Shown here in pieces: positions 49,698 through 59,981 of a DNA stretch of 64,000 nt. The DNA lies in assembly GCA_020740775.1 (NCBI GenBank), contig JAHEWK010000006.1:1612001-1676000 (forward strand), given 5' to 3'. Origin of the DNA: Ilyonectria destructans (Eukaryota; Ascomycota; Sordariomycetes; Hypocreales; Nectriaceae). The stretch's first letter is position 1, and each line of letters starts with the position of its first letter. The position numbers and the translations under genes were made by a program. The notes under the pieces are model-generated. The model did not search any database. It was not told where the DNA came from and was given only the letters and a program-made list of their open reading frames with translations.

Positions 49698-51123
49698 GAT
49701 GAAGAATACTTGAGGATTGCTGATCGATAAAGAAGCTGACGCAGATGGGAAATCGTGGTAAGATAAATGAAACGGGCAAAAAAAGTTGGGACTCTAGCCC
49801 CGTCTAAGTCCGAAGGCTCAGGAGATGCGCAGCCCCAACAACCGGAGTCTCGGGAAGAAGAGTTGCGCCAGGGCCGCCTGCAGCTGGAATAATCAGGCAC
49901 CCCCACCACGTGTAAGAAGCTGGGCCTAACAACGGCAGAAGTCTAGCACAGCCAGTCGGATTACGTATGTCCGATGAAGCCTCGTTCTAGCAAGGCAGAT
50001 TGGGTTGTGTGCGTAACGAGGCAGGGTCGGTTTAGGAGGGCACGCGACCAGATGAGGAGAATGAGAGGGCTTTATACTGAGAGGTTGTGGGATGAGATAA
50101 GGAATTGAGACAAACAATGTCGAGATAACGTCGTCGCATGGCTAGTTCCAGTAGTCGATGATATGGGCCGCCGCCAATGACAACCCCTCCATCGACTTGG
50201 CGCCAACTATAATGAGCCAGCACACTTGTTGCAATCTCGGGCGAGCAACTGATACGTGTCCAGGCTAAGCCCTGTTCTGCTAGCAAAACACCATTCCTCG
50301 GCTCTAGAATATGGACCTGTGTCTGGGGAAGTTGCCTGGTCTTTGCAATGAATGTTTCTAGCATCTCAACGAGGGCAGCTCGACACACACCATGAGCCAT
50401 GAGAAAGACGTCGCGTTCGTGGAGGTTATAATGTCATTCATCTACGGGGTGCAACCTGACACGCTTCAAGATCCTAACCCTCCTGGTACTGATCATTCCC
50501 CCGAAACCCGGTCATGTTGTCCTTCACCGGGCTTGCTTTCGATGACGATGCGGCGCGAACAGCTTGCTCGCTCGCTGCATATCCGCCTCACACCCTCACA
50601 GGTCGCTACATGCACTGAATAGCGTCGGACTTTAGCGGGGTCGCCGCCCGGCAGCTGGGTGAGTGGGGAGCTCTAGGGAGCAACCGCCCCTGGAAGCGCC
50701 TCGGGGGTGCTTGGGCCAGGCTGCCTCAGGCGGCACTCATGTCCCTTCGTCTCATCTTCAACTTCTCTTGAACAAGGTGAGCTTCAGAACCAGACAAGCC
50801 GAGCAACGCTGCATGCAGAGTCAAAGATCCAGAGCCAACACCCATCACGAGGGCTAGTTCATGTCCGCTCCCGGCCCCTACACCGTGTCACTGTGACGCC
50901 CTGCTCATCCCGTGCGACCTCGCTAGGTGGTTCTTTGTCCGCGCTCCCCCTTGCTCGGCTTTGCATTGCATCATCCACCTCGCAATAGCACCTCGCAAGA
51001 GCCCGATCCTCGCTACGGCTCCCAGCACGTCCTTGGCCAACCCGCCATTGTGCTCCCTCATCCCGGGATAATGAAAACAGCCTAGCCCCAAGAGGAATCC
51101 TGATCTCCCAACGCCTCGTCACA
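49698..51123. other. Intergenic between lipase and REX3 genes
   Basis: This contains a doubtful minus-strand coding fragment (listed separately) and presumably both flanking promoters. Confidence 0.5.
50032..50400 (-). CDS. Possible gene fragment, 122 codons, uncertain
   Basis: A minus-strand frame whose translation looks protein-like: MAHGVCRAALVEMLETFIAK, then QVHILEPRNGVLLAEQGLAW and a HYSWRQVDGGVVIGGGPY segment. The frame stays open for twelve codons upstream of the ATG (residues HERDVFL just before it) and then meets a TGA. No family is recognised and no convincing upstream exon could be joined. It may be an isolated small gene, the last exon of an unseen one, or a remnant of a decayed gene. 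Confidence 0.3.
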   Translation of the reverse strand: MAHGVCRAALVEMLETFIAKTRQLPQTQVHILEPRNGVLLAEQGLAWTRISCSPEIATSVLAHYSWRQVDGGVVIGGGPYHRLLELAMRRRYLDIVCLNSLSHPTTSQYKALSFSSSGRVPS

Positions 51124-53112
51124 ATGAGTCTGTCACTCAAGCACATCCCGTGCCCAGCGGGCAACAATTGTACAGCCTTCCACTGCATCTTCGGCCATGA
51201 AAGTGACCAAGCTCCTGTTGAAATCATACCCGGCTTTGGGGATGCAGGTAGCCGAAACCAAGACGCAGAGGTCACCTCATCAAACCAAGACGTGCCACGA
51301 AAACGCGTCAAGGCAGATGTCGGCCCAGCCTCAGCTTCGTCCGAAGGTTCAAGGAAGCCAGTCAGAGGTATCATCGCCAATGTGGCCGGGACAAAGAGAG
51401 CTGCCCCGAGTGATATTGAATCCATCACTCGTCCAGTTTCTCCTCCGCCTTTGAAGCGAAAGGCGCCATCCCTAGACAAGCGAAGAACGGACTCACCCGC
51501 CGTCTCGTCTATTCCAAGCTCAAAGCACCTTTCATCCAGCAGCCAATCACTCTCTACACCCGCCCGCAAGCCCTCGCAAACCAAACCAAAGAAAGCTGAA
51601 TCACTTAATCCTCGGCTTCTTAAAAGCTCTCCCGCCAGTCATGAGATCCGTCTCAGATTGCTCAAGATGCTTTATTCAGAGTTCTCCCGTCTCAATAAAG
51701 ACCTGAAGAAAGACCCAAAAGACGATTCTAAGATTCTCATCATGAATGAACAGGATCTCATTATTCGAGCCCTGGATGAAGAACAACACACCGCCGTCCA
51801 CAAATCAGCAGTCTACGCAAATGTTATGAAGAACAAGGTGATGCAATACAAGCGGATGAAAGTCGACCAGTGGAAAACAGAACGCGAAGAAGAAAGGCAG
51901 AAAGTCATGCAGAAACAACAATCCCCCAACGGCTCATCCGAGCCACCCAAGAAGATTGAGACCGGACTCACACCGGCCCAGGAGCTTCAACTCACCAAGC
52001 GGATTCTGACACCCGTCGACAAGTTGTCTGAGTTTGGATATGTCCCGGTCGTACCATCAGATGAATCCATCGAGAAAGCACGACAGGGCGTTGACACATC
52101 CAAGGGATGGGAGAAGTGCGACCGCTGCCAGCAACGCTTCCAGGTCTTCCCCGGACGACGTGAAGAAGATGGCGCCCTTACAACTGGGGGATCATGCACC
52201 TTTCATTGGGGTAAGACGTTCATCGCCGCCAAAGCACCGGGTGATCGATCCCATCAGCCCAAACGGTACCAGTGCTGTGGCCAGGATGTCGGAGACTCCG
52301 TCGGCTGTTTTACTAGTGACCATCATGTCTACAAGACGACAGACCCTAAGAGACTGGCGTCTACGCTTAACTTTGCTGCGACCCCAGAAAACCCTCTTGC
52401 TCCTACTGACCGGGCCGTGGCCTTTGACTGTGAGATGGGGTACACCGTTCATGGGATCGAGCTTGTTCGACTCACGGCAACATCCTGGCCGACCGGAGAA
52501 GAGTTGCTGGATGTCCTGGTGAGGCCACTGGGAGAAATCCTCGACCTCAACTCACGGTACTCGGGTGTTTGGCCAGAGGACATGGCCCAAGCGAAGCCTT
52601 GGTCTGCAGACGACAACTCAAAGCCCACTAAGAGAGGTGAAAAGTACGGCAGTGAAGACGGCGAGCTCAAACCTAAGAAGAAGACGCTCAAGATTGTCTC
52701 ATCGCCTGAAGTCGCCCGGGATCTACTCTTTTCTCTCATCTCACCTAGCACCCCGCTGATCGGCCACGGCCTGGAAAACGACCTCAACGCCGTGCGCATC
52801 GTTCATCCGACTCTCATCGACACCGTCTTGCTCTACCCGCACAAGGGCGGTTTACCCTTTCGATACGGACTCAAAATGCTGATGGATGTTCACCTTAACC
52901 GAAAGATCCAGCAGGAGACCGGGCCGAAGATGCTGGGACACGACTCGGCCGAAGACGCCAGAGCGGCAGGTGACTTGGTAAGGTTGAAGATTAAGAACCT
53001 CTGGATGGACTTGCAGAGAATTGGATGGAGGCTGGTCAATGGAGAAGTCATCGCCCCGGGGCAGAGCGTCGAGGGAAAGGTGACTCTGACGGAGGAATTC
53101 ATTGAGAATTAA
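51124..53112 (+). CDS. REX3: RNA exonuclease REX3
   Basis: A single 662-aa exon. Residues about 10-25 (CPAGNNCTAFHCIFGH) form a CCCH-type zinc finger, as in fungal Rex3. A disordered, Ser/Lys-rich stretch follows, then a second Cys/His segment near 330-400 (CDRCQQRF, YQCCGQDVGDSVGCF). The 3'-5' DEDDh exonuclease domain occupies the last 240 residues: VAFDCEMGYTVHG (ExoI, Asp-x-Glu), IGHGLENDLNAV (ExoII) and LGHDSAEDARAA (ExoIII His and Asp). Rex3 trims the 3' ends of RNase MRP RNA and related small RNAs in the nucleus and nucleolus. It is convergent with prohibitin-1, 444 bp apart. Confidence 0.94.
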   Translation: MSLSLKHIPCPAGNNCTAFHCIFGHESDQAPVEIIPGFGDAGSRNQDAEVTSSNQDVPRKRVKADVGPASASSEGSRKPVRGIIANVAGTKRAAPSDIESITRPVSPPPLKRKAPSLDKRRTDSPAVSSIPSSKHLSSSSQSLSTPARKPSQTKPKKAESLNPRLLKSSPASHEIRLRLLKMLYSEFSRLNKDLKKDPKDDSKILIMNEQDLIIRALDEEQHTAVHKSAVYANVMKNKVMQYKRMKVDQWKTEREEERQKVMQKQQSPNGSSEPPKKIETGLTPAQELQLTKRILTPVDKLSEFGYVPVVPSDESIEKARQGVDTSKGWEKCDRCQQRFQVFPGRREEDGALTTGGSCTFHWGKTFIAAKAPGDRSHQPKRYQCCGQDVGDSVGCFTSDHHVYKTTDPKRLASTLNFAATPENPLAPTDRAVAFDCEMGYTVHGIELVRLTATSWPTGEELLDVLVRPLGEILDLNSRYSGVWPEDMAQAKPWSADDNSKPTKRGEKYGSEDGELKPKKKTLKIVSSPEVARDLLFSLISPSTPLIGHGLENDLNAVRIVHPTLIDTVLLYPHKGGLPFRYGLKMLMDVHLNRKIQQETGPKMLGHDSAEDARAAGDLVRLKIKNLWMDLQRIGWRLVNGEVIAPGQSVEGKVTLTEEFIEN

Positions 53113-53556
53113 TACCACTACAAAAACCATCATCAAAGGGTTTCTAAGAAACAAAGCCACTGGATTAGGGGCATCTTGCTCGCTATCCGTTACTTTGGGG
53201 CCGGATGGCAACTTTGAGGTTATTATTACACAAAGGATATAGATGGATGGCGAAGCAATTGATTGTAATGAAAGAATCCGGTTTCAAATTGAACTAACAA
53301 CTTCAAGTACATGGCAACAGTGAAGTTGATGGACACCACACTGGCAACTTTATTGAGTAGCCTGTGTCATACAACGATCTTACGGACCAACAGTCACGAC
53401 TGAATTCACTTGAGGATTATCAAATTGAGAGTGAGAGATATGGTTGGCATTCCCTTTTGGTCCCTTTCTAGAAATACATGGTTGGTAAAGATGGGATGAC
53501 CTCATCACCAACTATAAGCGGGGATTTCCCTTTTCCGATACATTAGGTATACACGT
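53113..53556. other. Gap between convergent genes
   Basis: The 3' flanks of REX3 and prohibitin-1. No gene or element recognised. Confidence 0.5.
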
Positions 53557-54457
53557 TCAAGCCTTGCCCACCGACAACAAGTACTGGCCACCCTGCTTGC
53601 CTCCAGGCAGGTACGCAACATTGGGGTTGGAGGACAACGTAGCGGCAATCTCCCTACTAGCCTCGATCTTTCGGATCATGATGAGACCGTCGCCAGACTT
53701 GGCAATGGCCTTGCTGATGGCATCGGCGCTCTCGGACTCGCCCTCTGCACGGATGACGTTGGCCTGGCGCTCCTGTTCGGCTCGCTCAACGATGAAGCGC
53801 GCACGCTCAGCGTCCTGCTGGGCAATCTGCTTCTGCTCGACGGCCTTGGTGAACTCGCGGCCGAAGGTCATGTGGGTGATGGACACGTCCTCGAGGGCGA
53901 TGTTGAACTCGGCGGCTCGGCGGGTCAGGTCCTCGCGGATGCGGTCAGAGACGGCCTCTCTCTGGGTGATGAGCTCGGCGGCGTCGAACTGGGCGACGAT
54001 GGACTTCAGGACTTCGTTACCAATAGAGGGGAGAACTCGCTCGTCGTAGTCGGCGCCGAGGTTCTGTATTTCACCTAGGTTAGCGGGTGTACTGCTACTG
54101 AAATAGCACGGGCATGGAGATCCTCACCTGGTAAATCTTGGGAAGTTCCTTAACGTTCGGCCGGTGCAGCACTCGCAGAGTCAAGCTGACCATCTGCATA
54201 TCCTTGCTACCGGTGGTAGTGGCGATATTCCTGGGCTTCGTGCGCACATCGAAGACGATGGCCTTCTGCAACCAGGGGACGAGGAAGTGGGTTCCCTCGT
54301 TCACGACCTCCTGCTTGACACCAGAGTAGCGATCGAAGATGACAGCGCGGGTGCCACCTTTGACGTCGAACATGGCGTTGCTGGCGAGGAAGACTCCCGC
54401 CGACGCCGGCACCGCCATGCGGTACATCCAGTTGAGAGCTCTCGCGGCGCCCGCCAT
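53557..54457 (-). CDS. PHB1: Prohibitin-1
   Basis: Exons 54457-54128 and 54063-53557 (phase 0) give 278 aa. The short N-terminal hydrophobic anchor ([20 protein letters not shown]) is followed by the SPFH/prohibitin domain: [54 protein letters not shown], then [19 protein letters not shown] and [20 protein letters not shown] coiled coil ([18 protein letters not shown]) forms the ring with Phb2. Prohibitin rings in the inner mitochondrial membrane organise cardiolipin and phosphatidylethanolamine and restrain the m-AAA protease. The longer frame beginning at 54748 lies upstream of the conserved start and is not used. Confidence 0.96.
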
Positions 54458-54774
54458 AGTTTCAGAGTTGTGTCTTGGGCGTGGGAGGAACCGGAGCGGG
54501 AATCCGGTTGAAGATGCTCGTCGGTCGCTGTTGGAAGCTTCGGAGTCGACGGCGACGGTGGATTTGAAGCTCTTGCAAGTCCAACCAGTCCCGGCAACCT
54601 CCGTCTGCGATGTGATTTTTGGGTGCGGGCAGGGCGCTAGTCCTGTTCGGGAAAGCTCGGCTGATGGGGAGCCGTCTGCGTTTTCGAACCTCAACCCGAG
54701 AAATCCTGCCCTTTGCCTTGCCTTGCCCATCACCGAGGAATCCACCACCGAATCCCCCGTGCAAATCCGCCAAC
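54458..54774. promoter_or_regulatory. Compact divergent promoter of PHB1 and QCR8
   Basis: Only 317 bp separate the two start codons, so both promoters must overlap here. Both products are inner mitochondrial membrane proteins. No specific factor site could be assigned; GC-rich blocks lie on both sides. Confidence 0.7.
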
Positions 54775-55511
54775 ATGAAGCCCACTCAGGCTCTCCGATC
54801 TAACCTTGATCCTATCAACGGACAGTACGTCGACCCCCGAGGGAATGCAATTGGCGCCGCGCTGGGCGATGCGGCTTTTCCACCAGCTGGAATCCCGTCA
54901 ATCCCCGGCTTCGACGCCAGCAGCCTCTCACCCTCAATCGCGATGGAACTGTCTGCTAACGATGGATCGCAGCTACCTGGGCAACTGGGGCCACTTCGGT
55001 AAGCGCCTGCTCCCCCAAACCACGATCGAATTGGACCGACAGCTGCGCGACGGACGAAGGGGATTGATGACGCATTGAGAGCGCTGCGATTGAACCGACG
55101 ATCTATCGCTACCGAACACATCTCCTGGGCGTCAATCCCCCGTCAACACGCCGCACCCGATGCCATATTCACGGAGAATGGGAAACGGTCCCCAAGGAAC
55201 AAATGCTAACGCAATGCAGGTGGTGAGAAGCAGCGTGGTATCATCACCTACGGTCTGTCCGCCAACCGACAGAACCCCTGGGCCGGTTCCGTCCACGCCG
55301 CCATCTTCAACACCTTCCGCCGCACCAAGGGTCAAATCTTCTACTGGCTTCCCCCTATGATTGCCGGCTACTACCTTATGGACTGGGCCACTGAGCGGTA
55401 CGTAGCAAACGTGACTGGGACGGCATCGAAACTCTAGACTAACGAGGTCACAGCAACCACTACTACCAGTCCAAGGCCGGCCGTGCCGAGTTTGGCGATG
55501 AGGAGGAATAG
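54775..55511 (+). CDS. QCR8: Cytochrome bc1 complex subunit 8
   Basis: Exons 54775-54824, 54973-54998, 55220-55397 and 55454-55511 give 103 aa. The spliced N-terminus (MKPTQALRSNLDPING) joins a 26-nt exon encoding HYLGNWGHFG, then GEKQRGIITYGLSANRQNP, the SVHAAIFNTFRR segment and one transmembrane helix (IFYWLPPMIAGYYLMDW). It ends HYYQSKAGRAEF. This is the small ubiquinone-site-adjacent subunit of respiratory complex III. The family's usual length (about 95-110) is matched. The small second exon is required for the frame and for the conserved LGNWGHFG block. It is divergent from PHB1. Confidence 0.93.
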
Positions 55512-56871
55512 ATCACCTATGGACTGGAAACGAGTGTTGGAGTAGAGGTGGTCCTATGGACTCATTGTACATCATTGCCTAGACCTAGGGACGCAATAGA
55601 CAATTGTCACATCATTTTATTTGTCATCATCTACAACTCCGTAAACCAATTGCCCTAAATTTTGAAAATGGCATTAACTCGGTCAATGGCAATTCTCATG
55701 TTTTGTCCAGAGAGCGCAAGTTAGTTGCGCTCATCCTCTCGTAATGGATAATTGGAGGATTGCTATTCGCACGCGGAGGTAACGTGATCCGCATCGCCCC
55801 GCATTTGGCATCTTCCCCATCACACCAAAATCCGCTGTACTGTACTGTAAGTCAGAGAATACCCTAGATTACAGGGCAAAATCCCCTGTAGCCACCTGCC
55901 TTCTAACACCAACGCTCACCAAAGCCCAACACAGCAACAATCAAAAGGCTGCTGAGATGATGATAAAGAAATGGCGAAATGGGGCGAGAGCAGTGAGTTA
56001 CCCATACAAATCTCCTACACTGCTGCCAATCTGCTTGTTAGTCAGTATCGGCTTGCTACTACGGCTGTTCCCTCCTCAAGACCACAGCTAGGGGCTCCAT
56101 GTGTACGGGCAACTTAACTAGTAATACGGGCTTCATTGTAGTCACCACATCCCCAGGAGCCGCAAAGCCTCAGGGCCGTTAGTAAATGAAGTGGTCCACT
56201 CATTCTGGGAATTAGAGGTGGATGAAGTGGACGAAGTAGTGCTCCAGCTGTGTCTGTCACTGTGTTCAGCTGCATCGGAAATGCTCCCAGCCACACTGCC
56301 AGCGCCTTACAGCTTCTCTGGCGGGCCGGAATAACGGCCAGGCCAGGCTTAAAGTTACGAATTTTTCAGGGAGACGGTTGAGGTGTCTGATGAACTATTT
56401 CTCTACGTCTGGGCTTGCGGGCTTCTAAAATATTTAGATAGCTGGTGAATTCACTCATTGTTCGTTGCGTTCCCTGACTTACACTGTAACTTTGGTGTGA
56501 CCAGAGAAGATGCCAAATACGGGGCGAAAGAGTGCGGTCACGTGAGCTTTGCGTGCAACCGCGCCTTGGTGGGCTGGCGGTTTCGCCCGACCGTGCATTC
56601 CGTATCACGTGGACCTTGGACCGGAACCGGCGTTACAAATCGCCGAGCGCCGTGCGAGTAGCTCCCCTCACCGAGAAAAAAAGTTGGGTTTTGCAGAAAA
56701 ATTTCGAGGTCAGTGGAGGCTCGAACAACCAAAGTTGAACGTTTGCGACCACCCACCGTCACCCCCCGATTTCCCTCAATTGGCCTGAACATCCCATCTC
56801 CGTGGAAGTTTGAGACCAATTGCTTTGTAACCGCCTCTTTACACACTCCCGAGCACTTCAAAGCCGCAGCC
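55512..56871. other. Intergenic, no gene seen
   Basis: 1.36 kb. It is AT-rich near 55600-56000, then holds the NHP2 promoter. Frames on both strands have no motif. Confidence 0.5.
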
Positions 56872-57649
56872 ATGGCCGCCGAGAAGCCCGACAAGAAGGA
56901 GAAGAAGGACAAGAAGCGCAGCGACGAGTCTGGCGTGTCCAAGTCCAAGAAGGAGAAGAAGGACAAGAAGGATAAGAAGGAGAAGCTTGCCGCCGCCCTC
57001 GAGGAGAAGGTTCAGCAGGATGCCACCCCCAGCCCTGCCGTGAACGCCGACGAGGACTCCGACATGGAGGAGGACAAGGTCGAGGAGCTTCCCCTGGAGC
57101 GCACCGTCGTGCCTTTCGCCATCCCCGTCGCCGACGAGAAGGGCATGAAGAAGGTCTACAAGACCATCCGAAAGGGTATGTTACGCGCCTGGCGGGTTTG
57201 AGAACAATTACTGACGCGTACCCATCACAGCTGCCAAGCAGAACACCCTCAAGCGTGGTGTCAAGGAGGTCGTCAAGACCCTCCGCAAGTCTCCCCCCTC
57301 CGCCCCTGGCTACACCTCGTTCCCCGGCATTGTCATCATTGCCGGCGACATCTCCCCCATGGACGTCATCTCTCACCTACCCGTGCTGTGCGAGGACCAC
57401 AACGTTCCCTTCATCTTCGTCACCTCGCGTGCCGAGCTCGGCGCCGCCGCCAAGACCAAGCGACCTACCAGTGTCGTCATGATCATGGAGAAGCCCGAGG
57501 GCAAGAAGAGCAAGGACAAGTCGGCCGACAAGGACGGCGAGGACGACGGCGAGGCGTTCGGCGAGAGCTACGCGTCGCTGGTCAAGTACGTGCAGAAGGA
57601 GTACTCCAAGCAGGCCGACTGGGTCAAGGGCGAGTCGTCGAAAGTCTAG
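56872..57649 (+). CDS. NHP2: H/ACA snoRNP protein NHP2
   Basis: Exons 56872-57175 and 57231-57649 give 240 aa. The first about 45 residues are an extremely Lys-rich, Lys/Asp/Glu repeat tail (KKEKKDKKDKKEK), followed by an acidic stretch. The L7Ae/Nhp2 fold starts at VVPFAIPVADEKGMKKVY, then KRGVKEVVKTLRK, GIVIIAGDISPMDVISHLP and LCEDHNVPFIFVTSRAELG, the kink-turn RNA-binding core. A KTKRPTSVVMI strand follows, then an acidic/Lys insertion. Nhp2 is a core subunit of H/ACA particles that guide pseudouridylation of rRNA and snRNA. It is longer than yeast Nhp2 (156 aa) because of the N-terminal tail and the late insert. Confidence 0.94.
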
Positions 57650-58115
57650 AAGCGTCGGCGCCGCTAGCCAGATGTGACGGAACGGGACTAAGGAGAGAAG
57701 AAACGTGTCGGATGGCTCTGCGTGTCGGATTTGTGGACGATCTGGGTGTACTATACCAGATATTTGGCCGACGAATATGGCCGAATGGGCTTGGCGGCGT
57801 TCAGGTATTTAACTGCATTGAAAATGGGAGACTTGATTTCTAGAACCATGCACGGAAGTCCATTGAGACCCTGATGTAATGTTCATCCCCTCCACACGCA
57901 AACGAATCTTCACATGTGGATTATGATAAGTTCTAAGACACGAACGTTTTTTTAAGTGATATATTACTTCGCCAAAAGGCGTTATACGGGTACATGATCG
58001 TGGCAACGACACAGCGAGCCAAGACTCCTCAGCCTGCGTCCTCATTCCCGATTAACATACAGGGTGCGACTAGGCTTTTCATGCCCGTCATCCTCCCTCA
58101 ACCCATCCATCCCAT
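57650..58115. other. Gap between convergent genes
   Basis: The 3' flanks of NHP2 and a small membrane-protein gene. No gene recognised. Confidence 0.5.
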
Positions 58116-58728
58116 TTAGTCAAAGGGGTTGGTACGGGTTCCCCACCAGGTCAGGAAGACGGACAGACCCAGCGTCTCAATGAGCTTGGCAGCGACGCTG
58201 ACGCCGACGGTGTCGAGGGGACGCTTCTCAACAATGATCTGGGAGATATACTACACGCGAATTGGTCAGTCTTTGCTCCATCTCATGACAAGCCCCGTCC
58301 ATACTCAAGACTCAAGTAAGAAGAAGACAGAGAACAGAGAAAACTTACACCGGGAGCAGCAGTGGCGAAGAAGATCAAGCTACCAAGGTACGCAGCGCCC
58401 TTGTAGCTCAAGGTGCCCGTGGCATTGATGAGCGCGCCGACGCCATAGCTCTGCAGCGCGGAGCCGACAACCGAAGAGCCCCAAGCGAGGGCGGCACCGC
58501 TGGCCTCCTTAGAGCGGATGAACTCCTCCTTGGTGTTGGCGAGCTTGGCGCGCTGGTACGTGGCGCCCAGCAGCGGCGACAGCACCACCAGCTCGACGCC
58601 GTGGTTGAAGGCGGTGCCGAGGGCGATGGCCGAGGGCTTAACGGGGGGGAGGTCTGCGAGGGGGTTCTTGGTTAGCTTGGGAGGGGATGATACAGGGCAG
58701 ACGGGGGAGACTGACAGTGCAGAGACAT
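58116..58728 (-). CDS. Small multi-span membrane protein, DUF1761-like (tentative)
   Basis: Exons 58728-58716 (13 nt), 58653-58349 and 58250-58116 give 150 aa. The protein has about four hydrophobic segments: AIALGTAFNHGVELVVLSPL, ALAWGSSVVGSALQSYGVGA, YLGSLIFFATAAPGYI and KLIETLGLSVFLTWWG, with short charged loops (RAKLANTKEEFIRSKEA). The NHG...VVLSPLLG and RPLD elements and the length resemble fungal DUF1761-type proteins; this assignment is from memory of the pattern and is tentative. Frame is maintained across both introns, including the very short first exon encoding MSLH. Function unknown. Confidence 0.75.
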
Positions 58729-59981
58729 GGTGCTTATTTGATGTAGAGGTGAAGCCGTGTAAGTGAGTTCGTGAGCTTAGAGTCGTGACAGAGGTACAAG
58801 AAACAGCTCCATGTCAAGCGGCAGCCGTGTCTATTTGTACTCTCACTCCCGTCTCAGTCCTCCCCCTCCTCGATCCCGATCTCCCTGATGAGCCCGTGGC
58901 TTGCCGTGTCGTCACCAGATATGATGATGTCACCATTCTGGGAGACTCTTGGTTGCGGCAGTGGGCCAACTGGCATGGAGGAGTAATTGCGGGGGCGGTA
59001 CCCAGAATGCTCAGGTACATGGTCGATCCCATTAGACTGTTGCCACCCGCGCGTACCTGGCCGCATGCGTGTACCTGGCGAGCTAACAGCAGGTCGGCCG
59101 CTAGCCCGGGTGATTCTGGCGGGCATATGCGCTGCACTACTGTAGTCATAGTTAGGGATTCAGTTCCTCTGTGGCGGGTGTGATGATGGTGTCACGGCGT
59201 CATTCCCATCGCTTCTCCTCTCTTGCTCCCTCGGCCCACAGCCAGAAACAAGGCTACTGCGCACACGGTACCTCGCGGTTACAGCCGGATTCGGGTCGGT
59301 TTGCCCAGTTCTTTTCCGTCCCGGCTAGTTGGGCCAGTCGTTTGCGTGTTCCTGGCAGCTCTGGCGCTGGCCGCATGGGGTTGTCACTGGTTGCTGTTGT
59401 CACTGGACGCAGCATGTCTCAGACTTTGATGCCAACAAAATGAGCACATGGGACAGACAGCAGACCCTGTCCTAGACACCCACACACTGTGCAGGAGAGA
59501 CTGGATGTGTGCATAAATGAGCTGTGGTTGGACCCTGATAAGACTTCTTTCCAGATGAACCGTAATATTGTGTCCCATGAGCATTCTAACCTGTTGGCGA
59601 TCCAGGGATGCGCACAAACACAGACACAAACACACGACGTCTCTCTGCCTCGTCCCCATCACTCATCCAGATCGTTCCCGCGCCAACACGCAGGGTGCAC
59701 CTCACGCACAAATAGACACTCTCCAAACTCGCTCCAGCCAAGCAAAATCCTCTTGGCACGAAATCGCTGGCATGAATTCCATCAGCCGCTGGATATCCCC
59801 GGTCTCCTCAATACCGTACACTCCTGCCATACATGGCAACTCAAAAACTCCATGCGTCTATCTGTACATGAGGGCAGGGCCCATGCCATATCCCATATCC
59901 CGGCCCTTCCGCCTCTCATTTCCCCACGTGCCAGTGAAATTCAACGCCCATCATGAGTGATTCCTCCCGAGGTCATGTATT
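58729..59981. other. Intergenic, no gene seen
   Basis: 1.25 kb upstream of the small membrane-protein gene and the 3' flank of the NEM1-like gene. Short frames only. Confidence 0.5.

Noticed and set aside
50859..51584. 241-codon minus-strand frame at the REX3 5' end
   Set aside because: Overlaps the REX3 N-terminal coding region, whose CCCH finger is convincing.
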